This document shows positions 25,671 through 34,594 of a DNA stretch of 64,000 bases, piece after piece. Source of the DNA: Rossellomorea orangium (GTDB lineage: Bacteria > Bacillota > Bacilli > Bacillales > Bacillaceae_B); the NCBI RefSeq assembly GCF_019334305.1, contig NZ_JAHWGH010000014.1, positions 310,001 through 374,000 on the forward strand. Reading direction: 5' to 3'. The translations under genes and the position numbers were made by a program. The first letter of the stretch is position 1. The number at the start of each line of letters is the position of its first letter. The notes beneath the pieces are model-generated. The model was not told the origin of the DNA, did not search any database, and worked only from the letters and a program-made list of their open reading frames with translations.

Positions 25671-27167
25671 TTAATCGTCTACCTTGTATTTATCCGAGTC
25701 CATTGGTCTCGCTTGATAAGGACGTTTTGATGTGTATTTAAGCGGCAGCCTGATAATGCTATCCGCCCAATCTTTTATGCGAATAGGATAAAAGGGTGCC
25801 AGAAACGGGCTACCAAGGCTTGTTTGCCTTAAGAGATGAATCAGTAAAAAACAGAAGGCAAACATCGTTCCATAAAACCCCCAAAACCCCGCTAAGATGA
25901 TGATGGGGAAACGAAGAATACGAATGACATTCCCCATCATGAAGCTAGGTGTGGTGAAGGAGGCCAAAGCCCCGAGAGCGACGATGATGATCAAGATGTT
26001 ACTGGTGAATCCCGCCTGCACCGCTGCCGTCCCGATTACGATACCTCCTACGATACCCATTGTCTGTCCCACTTTCGTCGGCAGCCGAGCCCCTGCCTCC
26101 CTCAGCAATTCAATAATGAATTCCAATAACAGTGCCTCAATGATGGGAGGAAAGGGGACCCTTGAACGGGATTCACTTAAGGGAATCAAAAGAGGCTGTG
26201 GAATGATTTCATAATGGAATGTCAGAGAGGCAACATAGATGGCTGTAAAGAATACAGAAAGTAACATCGCTATGAACCGAAGCATTCTTAAGAAGGAGGC
26301 CACCTGCCACTTTACATTCTGATCCTCCATACTCTGAAAGAACTCAACAAATGATTGGGGAGACCCAATCACAAGGGAACTTCCATCCACAAGAATGACG
26401 ATCTTCCCATTCAAGAGCCATGAACAGGCCCGGTCCGGGCGCTCCGTTAAGATCAATTGAGGAAATATGCTCAAACCATTATCCTCAATCAATTGCATTA
26501 AAAGGGAACTATCCAACACCCCGTCTATCTTGATATTGGAGATTCGTTGGGTGACGGTCTGTACCATTTGTTCCGACGCAACACCTTCTATGTATAACAG
26601 TGATACAGCCGTACGTGTTTGCTTTCCCATTGTAATGGACTTATTGCATAGGTTCGGATTCACCAAATATCTCCGGATTAGAGAAATATTCGTAGATAAA
26701 CTCTCATTGAATCCCAGCTGTGGCCCGATAACAATCGATTCATTTTCAGGCTTCGATAGGGAGCGGCTGTCCCCGGAACGGATATTGACAACCAACACGC
26801 TTGAATAGCCCTCAAGATGAATCAATACAGCACCGCTGAGAAGAGCACTAACACACGGATTCACCGTGACATACTGCTCTATATTCCCTACATTGATCTT
26901 CTCTTCCAAGAGGTCTGGTGTACACTCGTCGCCGCCCAGCTGACTGATGATGTCACGGTTCAGCATCGATTTATCAATTAACATATCGAAATAGACGAAG
27001 CTCACACCTTGCCTTGGACTCATCATGATAAGGTCGGCACTTTCATGAAAGATGTCCTTGATATCTCTCGTAAACGATTCACCAGAGCTTGAGACAGGAA
27101 TGTCTACCTTTGATTCTGTATCCCCGCTGTTTTCCTCGGGACTTCTTTGTTTCTTGCTGAAAAACAT
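25671..27167 (-). CDS. Germinant receptor subunit GerAA
   Basis: A 498-residue protein: a hydrophilic N-terminal half (about 1-290) with DIKDIFHESADLIMMSPRQG and ERPDRACSWLLNGKIVILVDGS, then four or five membrane helices with FHYEIIPQPLLIPLSESRSR, VPFPPIIEALLLEFIIELLREA and RLPTKVGQTMGIVGGIVIG, the best-conserved GerAA segments. First gene of a three-gene receptor operon in the order A-B-C. GGGAGGGGC precedes the ATG. The germinant cannot be inferred from sequence. Confidence 0.96.
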   Translation of the reverse strand: MFFSKKQRSPEENSGDTESKVDIPVSSSGESFTRDIKDIFHESADLIMMSPRQGVSFVYFDMLIDKSMLNRDIISQLGGDECTPDLLEEKINVGNIEQYVTVNPCVSALLSGAVLIHLEGYSSVLVVNIRSGDSRSLSKPENESIVIGPQLGFNESLSTNISLIRRYLVNPNLCNKSITMGKQTRTAVSLLYIEGVASEQMVQTVTQRISNIKIDGVLDSSLLMQLIEDNGLSIFPQLILTERPDRACSWLLNGKIVILVDGSSLVIGSPQSFVEFFQSMEDQNVKWQVASFLRMLRFIAMLLSVFFTAIYVASLTFHYEIIPQPLLIPLSESRSRVPFPPIIEALLLEFIIELLREAGARLPTKVGQTMGIVGGIVIGTAAVQAGFTSNILIIIVALGALASFTTPSFMMGNVIRILRFPIIILAGFWGFYGTMFAFCFLLIHLLRQTSLGSPFLAPFYPIRIKDWADSIIRLPLKYTSKRPYQARPMDSDKYKVDD

Positions 27168-27265
27168 ACGTAGCCCCTCCCATGAAGTAGTATTACCATC
27201 ATGGTCTGATCAGGATTAAAATATACCATTAGGTAGCCTGCAAACCCATTTGATCAATATAAAAG

Positions 27266-27289
27266 AACCCGGCATGATTATGCCGGGTT
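27266..27289. terminator. Perfect hairpin upstream of gerAA
   Basis: AACCCGGCAT (27266-27275) and ATGCCGGGTT (27280-27289) form a 10-bp stem with a 4-base loop. It sits 99 bases before the gerAA-like start, between that operon and the small gene at 27379. Confidence 0.55.
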
Positions 27290-27378
27290 TAGCCATTAAT
27301 TATATTTGTAAATATTTGTAAGGATAATTTCACTTTCCACACACATACTAACAAAAAATGGAATGGAGTGTGAAACCC

Positions 27379-27495
27379 ATGAAGCCCAATAGTCCCCTCG
27401 TACTTTGGATGCTGATTGTCAGTACGGTATTATCCTCTTTATTCAGTGCCGTGATGATCAATAAATTGAACAGGATCAACGAGCGACTAAAATAA
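27379..27495 (+). CDS. Predicted 38-residue single-helix membrane protein
   Basis: A short gene on the plus strand, divergent from the gerA operon. The protein starts MKPNSPLVLWMLIVSTVLSS, a hydrophobic helix, and ends in a basic amphipathic tail (NKLNRINERLK). GGAG lies 10 bases before the ATG; a second in-frame ATG at 27358 would add seven residues. Composition and start context favour a real gene. I do not recognise the family; some germinant receptor loci carry a small extra membrane protein, but this one is shorter. Confidence 0.5.
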   Translation: MKPNSPLVLWMLIVSTVLSSLFSAVMINKLNRINERLK

Positions 27496-27546
27496 ACCGG
27501 CAGGGAATTCGTTGGAGCACGACTCTGATTGATTGTCAGAGTTGCT

Positions 27547-28788
27547 TCACCTCCCCTCTGGGAAGAAAATTCTAAATGTCGTCCCACCTTTAACCTCACT
27601 CTCTACCTTTATTTCCCCCTTCATTCGTTTCACTATTTGATAACAAACCGACAACCCAAGTCCCGTCCCTTTTTCCTTAGTGGAATAATAAGGTCTGCCG
27701 ATTAACCTGAGCTGCTCCGGAGACATGCCGGATCCATTATCTTGAATCATGACCATCATCCGTCCATCGCGATGACGGGTTGCTGACGCCGTGATTTCCC
27801 CATTTTCTTTTATAGCCTCAATGGCATTTTTGAGAAGATTAAGTAAGACCTGCTTTACCTCAATCTTCATCCCTTTGATCATCAAATCATTTTCAATATG
27901 CTTATGGATTGAAATGCTGTTCATCACAGCATACGTAGACATGACATCGACGGATTCATTCATCGTATCGGTCAGGCTGAACACCTCGTATTCCTCCGTC
28001 TGAGGCTTCGCCAGGGAAAGATACTCATTAATGACGCCCTGGGCATGATCGAGTTCCTGTATGGAAATATCGATGAAGCTCTTTTGTTGCTCTGTCAGTG
28101 TCTCTTTTTGCAATAGCTGCATAAACCCTCTTACCGTCGTCATTGGATTTCGGATTTCATGTGCAACAGAGGCTGCAAGCTCACTGACGACGTTGAACTT
28201 CTCAGCTTTGATAAGCTCTTTTTTGACCCTGACTTGCTCAAGCCGATTTTCAATCAGGTAGATAGACAAGATCAGCGTCACCCATACAATAGCCGTGGAG
28301 CTGACTACAAGGGGAAGCTGCTCCCATTCATTTTTCTGAACCAAATAAAGAGATCGTGTAACTGGCACGAATAAATAAAAAAGCGAAATCAGAATCAGCT
28401 TGCTTTTCCAGGTCATACGACGATACCTATACGACAAAGGAATAAGCAGTAAACCATAAATAGCATAATTGACAAGTAAGAAAACCAAGACATGATCCGT
28501 AAGGAAGCCGATAATAAGCATGGCGATAAACGTTCCAATCCCCACTCTCTTTCCGCCATAGAGAAAGGCAAGGATGAACGGAATCACTTTGAAATCGTAT
28601 ACATAACCGCTTGAAAACACCAACGGAAAGGCCATCGTAAATAGTAACACAACACTATTCATCATAATAAACGTAAAGGTGAACCCTCTTGTCCCCCTGT
28701 CCGATTCATCCATGAACATGTGAGAAACAAGAATAGCAAACAGGATAAATACAACATGTAAAACTAAATGATGGACATTCTCTACCAT
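27547..28788 (-). CDS. Sporulation-type sensor histidine kinase (KinB-like)
   Basis: A 413-residue kinase with six hydrophobic segments in the first 180 residues arranged like the 5TMR-LYT sensor region (including VIPFILAFLYGGKRVGIGTF), then a short coiled linker, HisKA with phospho-acceptor His210 in SVAHEIRNPMTTVRGFMQLL, and HATPase_c (NLLKNAIEAIKENG, IQDNGSGM, GTGLGLSVCYQIV). There is no HAMP or PAS domain. This is the design of B. subtilis KinB, which feeds the Spo0 phosphorelay. No response regulator is adjacent, as expected for a phosphorelay kinase. AAAGGAG precedes the ATG. Confidence 0.9.
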   Translation of the reverse strand: MVENVHHLVLHVVFILFAILVSHMFMDESDRGTRGFTFTFIMMNSVVLLFTMAFPLVFSSGYVYDFKVIPFILAFLYGGKRVGIGTFIAMLIIGFLTDHVLVFLLVNYAIYGLLLIPLSYRYRRMTWKSKLILISLFYLFVPVTRSLYLVQKNEWEQLPLVVSSTAIVWVTLILSIYLIENRLEQVRVKKELIKAEKFNVVSELAASVAHEIRNPMTTVRGFMQLLQKETLTEQQKSFIDISIQELDHAQGVINEYLSLAKPQTEEYEVFSLTDTMNESVDVMSTYAVMNSISIHKHIENDLMIKGMKIEVKQVLLNLLKNAIEAIKENGEITASATRHRDGRMMVMIQDNGSGMSPEQLRLIGRPYYSTKEKGTGLGLSVCYQIVKRMKGEIKVESEVKGGTTFRIFFPEGR

Positions 28789-28891
28789 ATGGGATCTCCT
28801 TTATGAAAAAAGCAACTTTACCTCTAACCTTCGACACTTTCCTGGGAAATACCTCCCATTTCTTGTGATAATTCGACAATAAGAAGCAAAA

Positions 28892-28918
28892 GAAGCAAGG
28901 GGACGGTTCTGGTGCTTC
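28892..28918. repeat. GGGAC-type palindromic element, family A
   Basis: GAAGCA at 28892 and TGCTTC at 28913 enclose AGGGGACGGTTCTGG. It lies in the 448-base gap between 28788 and 29237; apart from this element and the terminator at 29156 I see nothing there. Confidence 0.6.
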
Positions 28919-29155
28919 CTTTGTATAAGAATGCATTCGCCTCAGATTTACAGATTTGATGGGAAATGTTGAAAAATGATACTGGACAGTTCTTGAAAGC
29001 TCTAAAGCAGCTATACACTTTCAACCGTGATCCACCACTAGAAAGCGATAGGATTACAAATTATGCAGAATGCGGTCTAATTAGAAGTTTTAGAGAAATG
29101 TAAGAATTCAATCCTACCGTTTTGCCGAACCTTCTTCAATTGTGATCATAAAAAA

Positions 29156-29187
29156 AGTGCCGGATCTCTATGTTGAGATCCGGCACT
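29156..29187 (-). terminator. Strong terminator behind the DHA2 efflux gene
   Basis: AGTGCCGGATCTC (29156-29168) pairs perfectly with GAGATCCGGCACT (29175-29187); six A residues before it give the minus-strand U-tract. Confidence 0.85.
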
Positions 29188-29236
29188 GATAGACCCTGGA
29201 GCAGGAGAATTGTACAAACCATCCCTATGCTCCCTC

Positions 29237-30610
29237 CTAATTCAATGAAAGCTGTCTCCCCTTCTCACCGAGCAGCATACCTGCTGTCACGATTGCGCAC
29301 AGTCCTAATGCCACCAGAATCATAAAGACGGTGTGCAGACTTGCCTCTAAGACATGGCCGCTTAACTGATCGCTCAGCCACAGGCCGGAAACCGCAATCC
29401 CGATGGACTGTCCGAGGTTCCTCATAAGGTTGAACGTCCCCATGGCAGCTCCGCGCACCTTCCATTCAACAGAGGACTGAACCGCCACTGTGAAGGCCGT
29501 GAGGGACAATCCAAATCCAAATCCGATGAAGGCCGTGACAACCATCATCATAGGAACGGGCGTATGTTCAGTCAATAAGACTAATCCCAGACATCCTGCC
29601 GTAATGACGGAAATCCCCATAACGGTAATTCTTCCGATGGAGGTTTTGGCCATTAATCTTCCCGACAGCACCGCAGCAAACGGCCAGGTAATCGACATCG
29701 TAAGCATCGTCACACCGGACATGGTTGCATTTAAACCGGTGACACCCTGAACCCATAATGGGATATAGAACGTAACGGCTACCAGAATGAAGCCAAGCAT
29801 AAACCCGGCAATCGTCGAAATCGTAATAAAACGATTTTTAAACAGCGTCAGTGGTAGCATTGGTTCCTCCGCCTTGGATTCAATCCAAAGAAATAAACTG
29901 ATTCCAATGGCAGCTATAATCAGTAACGTGAGTATTCCTCCTGTCACCTGCTTCTGTTCCTTCAATAACGTTAACGCATACAGAAAAGCGGTTATGCTGA
30001 CGGCAAACGTGAAGATCCCGCTATAATCTATTCTGTGTTTCTTCTTTTCTATATTTTCCTTTAACGACGTCCATAACAGGAAGAGGGATACAATTCCAAA
30101 CGGCAGATTCATATAGAAGATCCAGTGCCATGAAATCGTATCGACAATAAAACCGCCTGCGAGGGGACCCGTTATACCGGCGATCCCCCACACGCTGCTC
30201 ATCCATCCCTGCATTTTGGCCCGCATTTCAAATGTAAACACATCACCGATGATGGTAAACGGAAGGGTAGTGAGCGCCCCTGCTCCAATCCCTTGGATCA
30301 AGCGGAACAGAACCAGCTGCTCCATGGATTGCGATAATCCCGAAAGCATGGAACCAGCTAGAAAAATACTCACACCAATGGTAAACATAATCTTCCTTCC
30401 GAATAAATCAGCCAGCTTCCCAAAGACAGGCGTACTGATCACAATGGCGAGCAGATAAACAGAGATGACCCAGGTATACAGCTCACTTCCTCCCAGATCC
30501 TCAACAATCTTCGGCATCGCTGTACTGACGATCGTTCCTTCAATAGCCGTGAGAAACGTGGCAATTAATAAAGCAAAGACAACAGACTTTTGTTTGGTTT
30601 CTTGATTCAT
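29237..30610 (-). CDS. DHA2-family multidrug MFS transporter
   Basis: A 457-residue proton-coupled exporter with 14 predicted helices. Motif D1/C region: FLTAIEGTIVSTAMPKIVEDL in helix 1, motif A FGKLADLFGRKIMF, and GPLAGGFIVDTISWHWIFYM in helix 5 (antiporter motif C). This is the 14-helix drug:proton antiporter family (B. subtilis Bmr3/MdtP/YusP type). The substrate is not predictable. It appears to be a single-gene unit; GGGATAGGAC precedes the ATG. Confidence 0.92.
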   Translation of the reverse strand: MNQETKQKSVVFALLIATFLTAIEGTIVSTAMPKIVEDLGGSELYTWVISVYLLAIVISTPVFGKLADLFGRKIMFTIGVSIFLAGSMLSGLSQSMEQLVLFRLIQGIGAGALTTLPFTIIGDVFTFEMRAKMQGWMSSVWGIAGITGPLAGGFIVDTISWHWIFYMNLPFGIVSLFLLWTSLKENIEKKKHRIDYSGIFTFAVSITAFLYALTLLKEQKQVTGGILTLLIIAAIGISLFLWIESKAEEPMLPLTLFKNRFITISTIAGFMLGFILVAVTFYIPLWVQGVTGLNATMSGVTMLTMSITWPFAAVLSGRLMAKTSIGRITVMGISVITAGCLGLVLLTEHTPVPMMMVVTAFIGFGFGLSLTAFTVAVQSSVEWKVRGAAMGTFNLMRNLGQSIGIAVSGLWLSDQLSGHVLEASLHTVFMILVALGLCAIVTAGMLLGEKGRQLSLN

Positions 30611-30753
30611 TTTGTCCTATCCCTTTCTTCTGCTAAACTTCGGTTTCTTTCTATATTAAATCGGTAAAAAATCTCATTCTTATCTTATCATTTAAATGAG
30701 TAAGAGGCAGATGATAGAATTCGAGGGAAGTGCAGAGAAGATATTCTTTTTTA

Positions 30754-30780
30754 GAAGCAAGAGAACCGTCCCCATGCTTC
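30754..30780. repeat. GGGAC-type palindromic element, family A
   Basis: GAAGC at 30754-30758 and GCTTC at 30776-30780 enclose AAGAGAACCGTCCCCAT. It lies 22 bases left of a family B element, so the two families are adjacent here. Confidence 0.55.
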
Positions 30781-30801
30781 CGTTGCATAGAATGAAACCA
30801 C

Positions 30802-30838
30802 AGGGACAGGTACCTCAGAGTCCGAGATACCTGTCCCT
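30802..30838. repeat. GGGAC-type palindromic element, family B
   Basis: AGGGACAGGTA (30802-30812) pairs with TACCTGTCCCT (30828-30838), with a 15-base loop. The right arm overlaps the stop codon of the VOC pseudogene at 30837. Confidence 0.65.
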
Positions 30839-31298
30839 ATAATTTTTTCCTGCTACACCATTCCTCCAGCGACATCATTGAAAACTCTTCTTCATCATCT
30901 AACCTCAGAGGAGCAATAAACTCCAGGGAATTTCCATCTGGATCCTGAAAATAAAGACAAGCATGGGCCTGTGGATGATTTGGCAGCGCAAGAGGTTGAC
31001 GATCAGGCGAGAAAGCAAACGCTTCCCTCACCTCTATCCCTCTTTCCTTTAACCACTCCTTCGTAGCGATGATATCTTCCGCTTCAACCCGAAAGGCAAT
31101 ATGCCTAATGGACGGATGTTACGGGATGTTCACTTGATCAGCTTCCCACAAACCAAGCCAGCTCTTCCCTTTTTCAATCCAGACAAATGAAACCTTCTCG
31201 CATTCATGGGCGACTTCCAACCCGAGCTTTTGATAAAAATGGAGAGTATTCTGCATGTTCCTTACGGGTAAATGGGCTTCATATAGTCCTTTGATCAT
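30837..31298 (-). pseudogene. VOC-superfamily (glyoxalase-like) gene with an internal stop
   Basis: Read in one frame from ATG 31298 (AAGGAGG 8 bases upstream) this region encodes a 153-residue glyoxalase/bleomycin-resistance-fold protein: GLYEAHLPVRNMQNTLHFYQ at the start and ACLYFQDPDGNSLEFIAPLR near the end. After codon 59 (QVNIP) there is an in-frame TAA at 31119-31121, after which the frame continues with HPSIRHIAFRVEAED. One base change from CAA, GAA or AAA explains it. Both halves are well conserved, so the lesion is recent, or the stop is a sequence error. Confidence 0.8.
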
Positions 31299-31437
31299 GT
31301 CATCGACCTCCTTGGATCTATCGTACATTGATCACTTGGGAGATGCCTCAGAGATTGGGTTGAAGTTTTCTAAGACTTTTGATGGAAGGAGAAGAGAGGT
31401 TTCCGCTCTTCCCTTTCACAGTAAAAAAAACCAAATC

Positions 31438-31827
31438 CTATTGGTTGTGGGCTCTCATATATACTCGATTACGCCATTTAGAAATTAAATAAGTGATCAA
31501 AAACAAAAATAATCCAACCTTATTAAACAGGACATAAACGCTTATCACTTCTTCAAAGGAATCAATGGAATACATCCCGCTCAAAAGCAGCGTAGGGAAA
31601 ACCGTCACCAGCATGACCAGATAATGAACGATGATCTGTTTCAGGAATCGCCACTGTTGAATCTCATAGATGACACTTGTGAATCCCAGGAAAAAAGCGA
31701 TAACACCTAAGCTAAAGTAATCGTTCGAGGGAGCAGTTGACTCTTGAAAGGTAAGCAAGATCGAAATGATGGTCAGGATCATAAATGGGATACTTCCTCT
31801 GATGAGCCCTTTTTTTAATAGATTCAT
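31438..31827 (-). CDS. DUF3021 family membrane protein
   Basis: A 129-residue protein with four membrane helices (about 13-28, 40-58, 65-85, 95-115) and segments typical of DUF3021: GSIPFMILTIISILLTF, FLGFTSVIYEIQQWRF and VHYLVMLVTVFP. DUF3021 genes often stand beside LytTR regulators, but none is seen here. The gene upstream on the same strand (31852) ends 24 bases away. Function unknown. Confidence 0.8.
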   Translation of the reverse strand: MNLLKKGLIRGSIPFMILTIISILLTFQESTAPSNDYFSLGVIAFFLGFTSVIYEIQQWRFLKQIIVHYLVMLVTVFPTLLLSGMYSIDSFEEVISVYVLFNKVGLFLFLITYLISKWRNRVYMRAHNQ

Positions 31828-31851
31828 TGTACCGTCCTTTCTTTTCCTCTT

Positions 31852-32322
31852 CTATTTTTTCAATGTTGCCGCCCAGAATAAATGATAAATAGGTGTCACA
31901 AAACAGATCCCCAATAATACGATGGCGATGGAAAATGGCCAACTTGATTCCATTCCAACTGCCTCATGTAATAATGCTTCATTAGAGAAAACAAAGGTAA
32001 GAGAACCAAGGTATTGAATAAGTACCAATACTCTCTCAGCTTGTTCATATTGGATATTTTCGTTTTCCTCTGTTAAATGAATGTAGTTCAACTTCTCCGG
32101 GTTTCTGACTAAAAACCCAATAAGGAACCAGATTAAGAGGCTCACAATCGGCATCAGGAACAGAATGTATTTTGAGCCCCAGTAATCGGGTTCTCCATGA
32201 CTAAAATGGATTGCGATGGTAGCTGGAATCTCGGGCCAAAGAGAAAATAAATGAAAAGCATGATAGATGAGAATGGTCGTTGAGATAATGGGAAGTGTCC
32301 ACTGAAGAGTCTCTTTTTTCGT
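31852..32322 (-). CDS. DUF1648 membrane protein with an apparent ACG start
   Basis: The frame encodes a four-helix protein of about 156 residues: after KKETLQWTLPIISTTIL comes the DUF1648 signature WPEIPATIAIHFSHGEPDYWGSK, then three more helices. No ATG, GTG or TTG occurs in frame between the upstream TAA and the middle of the protein. A ribosome binding site GAGGGGG sits 8 bases before an ACG codon (32322-32320) followed by AAA AAA GAG, exactly where an ATG would be expected. I read it as a gene whose start mutated from ATG to ACG; it is either weakly expressed or inactive. Confidence 0.6.
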   Translation of the reverse strand, partial: TKKETLQWTLPIISTTILIYHAFHLFSLWPEIPATIAIHFSHGEPDYWGSKYILFLMPIVSLLIWFLIGFLVRNPEKLNYIHLTEENENIQYEQAERVLVLIQYLGSLTFVFSNEALLHEAVGMESSWPFSIAIVLLGICFVTPIYHLFWAATLKK

Positions 32323-32490
32323 TTGTACCGCCCCCTCTGGACTTTATTTCATTAAAAGGATAAAAATTGAAATATTTGTCTATATCCATATACTATTCAC
32401 TCGGTATTTCGTTTCATTATTTTTAAAACTTGCTCTCATAACACCTTTCAATCCACCACTCCTGTCTCGAACTAGGAATATAGCCAGGGA

Positions 32491-32610
32491 TGCATGCCGA
32501 AATAGAACATAATCATGTAGATTTCGGAAAAATCATGCCACTCTCAGAATAATCGTGCGAGATCCAGAGGAATCATGCGAGTATCCCCATAATCATGCCG
32601 CCGTGTCGAA
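32491..32610. repeat. 20-bp degenerate tandem repeat (core AATCATGC)
   Basis: AATCATG-like cores start at 32491 (TGCATGC), 32511, 32531, 32551 (AATCGTG), 32571 and 32591, an exact 20-bp period over six units. The remaining 12 bases of each unit are diverged. The array fills most of the gap between the DUF1648 gene and the ABC exporter end. Confidence 0.8.
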
Positions 32611-32635
32611 TTCTCTTTAGTTCCAAGAACAAAAA

Positions 32636-32685
32636 AAGGTGCCTGATCCTCGATATCGCTACCGAAAGCCAGGCACCAAACTATT
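32636..32685. repeat. Inverted repeat GGTGCCTG/CAGGCACC
   Basis: AAGGTGCCTG near 32637 and CAGGCACC near 32670 form an 8-bp stem, preceded by A7. It is close in form to family B (GGTACCTG) and may end transcription of the ABC operon. Confidence 0.5.
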
Positions 32686-32706
32686 CAATTCATTCTTTGC
32701 TTCTTG

Positions 32707-32733
32707 GAAGCAGGAGAACCGTCCCCGTGCTTC
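32707..32733. repeat. GGGAC-type palindromic element, family A
   Basis: GAAGC (32707-32711) and GCTTC (32729-32733) enclose AGGAGAACCGTCCCCGT. The element ends one base before the last codon of the ABC exporter gene at 32735. Confidence 0.6.
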
Positions 32734-32734
32734 C

Positions 32735-34594
32735 TTATCCAGCCACTTCACCAAACTGACTATTATACAGATCCGCATAAAAACCGTTCTCCCGAAGAAG
32801 TTCTGCATGCGTACCCTGTTCAATGACAGATCCTTGATCCATGACGAGGATCAGGTCGGCATCCTTAATAGTTGAAAGCCTGTGCGCGATGACGAAACTT
32901 GTTCTGCCTTCCATCAACCGGTTCATGGCTTGCTGGATTAGTAGCTCGGTACGGGTATCGACGCTTGACGTAGCCTCATCCAGAATCATGATTGGCGGAT
33001 CAGCCAGTATCGCCCGTGCGATGGTGATCAGCTGCTTCTGCCCTTGTGAGATATTCGATGCTTCCTCATTCAGGACCGTATCATAGCCTTCCGGAAGCGT
33101 ACGGATGAAGTGATCGGCATGAGCCATCTCGGACGCCCGCATAATCTCCTCTTCCGTTGCCCCCGTCTTACCATAAGCAATATTCTCCTTGATCGTCCCC
33201 TTAAAGAGCCACGTATCCTGCAGCACCATCCCGAAGCTTTTTCTCAGTTCACTTCGAGGGACGGACCTCGTATCAATGCCATCGATCTTGATTTTTCCAT
33301 CATTCAGTTCGTAGAATCGCATCAATAGATTAATGAGAGTCGTTTTACCCGCTCCGGTCGGTCCGACGATGGCAACCGTCTGGCCAGGCTTCACATGGAT
33401 ATTCATATCGTTGATCAACAGATTTTCGCCATACCCGAAGTCGACCTGTTCAAACACAACCTCGCCTTTCGGACGGGAAAGGTGTGCGACGGTTTCTTCT
33501 TTCACTTCTTCTTCCTCATCGAGCAGTTCAAATACCCGTTCAGCCGCTGCCACCGTTGATTGGATGATGTTCGCGATGTTCGCCGTCTGGGTGATCGGCT
33601 GGGTGAACTGGCGCGTGTACGTGATGAACGCCTGGATATCCCCGATGGAAATCGCCCGATTCGTGACGAGGATCCCCCCGACGACACTGATGAGCACATA
33701 GCTGATGTTTCCGATGAACATCATGATTGGCATGATGATACCGGAAATGAACTGTGCTTTGCTTCCTGCTTCATATAATTCATCGTTCACCGAATCGAAC
33801 TCGGCACCGGCTTTCTTTTCATGTCCGAACGCTTTCACAACTTGATGACCTGTGAACATTTCTTCAATATGCCCATTCAGTTGACCAAGCGTTCGCTGTT
33901 GATCGGCAAAGTGTTTTTGTGACCGTTTCAAAATCGGACGAATCGCGAACACGGAAACCGGTAAGCTTACCACAGAAATGAGCGTCAACAAAGGACTGAT
34001 GGAGAGCATCATGATAATGATCCCGACAATCGTCACGATCGACGTGATGAACTGGGTCAGACTTTGCTGAAGCGTACTTGAGATCGTATCGATGTCATTC
34101 GTCATCCGGCTCAAGGTCTCTCCGTTCGGACGGCCGTCATAATACTTCAGGGGTAGCTTTTCAATCTTCTGATTCACATCTTCCCTTAAGTCATACGCCG
34201 TAAGCTGGGCAACGCTTGACATGATATATTGTTGGATAAAATTGAAGATGCTGCTGAACACATAAAGTCCTGCAAGCAGCAGCAGGATTTCACCGATTCT
34301 GCCAAAGTCGATCCCGGCACCGGGCACTCCTTTGAATTTTGCATAAGCCCCTTCGAATAACTCCGTGATGGCGTTACCCATGATCTTCGGACCGATGATA
34401 GCAAAGACGGTACTTAAGATGGCGGCAAAAAGAACAGCGATCAGCTGCCCGCGGCGAGGCTTTAAGTAACCGATGAGACGCCTGAGCGTGGCCTTGAAAT
34501 TCTTGGGCTTCTGTCCCATCATCATCATGTTGCCACCGCCCGGACCGAATCCGCCGTGACCTCCGCCTCTTTGAGGTTTTCGTTCCTTACTCAT
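32735..34594 (-). CDS. ABC exporter half-transporter, subunit with degenerate signature motif
   Basis: A 619-residue half-transporter: a Gly/Met-rich N-terminal tail (GGGHGGFGPGGGNMMMM), six membrane helices (about 50-340), and an ATPase domain with Walker A GPTGAGKTT, Q-loop, Walker B IMILDEATSS with the catalytic Glu, and H-loop VIAHRLS. The ABC signature is ISQGQ instead of LSGGQ. Its partner upstream has the reverse arrangement (normal LSGGQ, Asp for Glu), so the two form a heterodimer with one active and one degenerate ATP site, like TM287/288, BmrCD or YfiBC. Co-transcribed with the partner, overlapping by four bases. Confidence 0.94.
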   Translation of the reverse strand: MSKERKPQRGGGHGGFGPGGGNMMMMGQKPKNFKATLRRLIGYLKPRRGQLIAVLFAAILSTVFAIIGPKIMGNAITELFEGAYAKFKGVPGAGIDFGRIGEILLLLAGLYVFSSIFNFIQQYIMSSVAQLTAYDLREDVNQKIEKLPLKYYDGRPNGETLSRMTNDIDTISSTLQQSLTQFITSIVTIVGIIIMMLSISPLLTLISVVSLPVSVFAIRPILKRSQKHFADQQRTLGQLNGHIEEMFTGHQVVKAFGHEKKAGAEFDSVNDELYEAGSKAQFISGIIMPIMMFIGNISYVLISVVGGILVTNRAISIGDIQAFITYTRQFTQPITQTANIANIIQSTVAAAERVFELLDEEEEVKEETVAHLSRPKGEVVFEQVDFGYGENLLINDMNIHVKPGQTVAIVGPTGAGKTTLINLLMRFYELNDGKIKIDGIDTRSVPRSELRKSFGMVLQDTWLFKGTIKENIAYGKTGATEEEIMRASEMAHADHFIRTLPEGYDTVLNEEASNISQGQKQLITIARAILADPPIMILDEATSSVDTRTELLIQQAMNRLMEGRTSFVIAHRLSTIKDADLILVMDQGSVIEQGTHAELLRENGFYADLYNSQFGEVAG

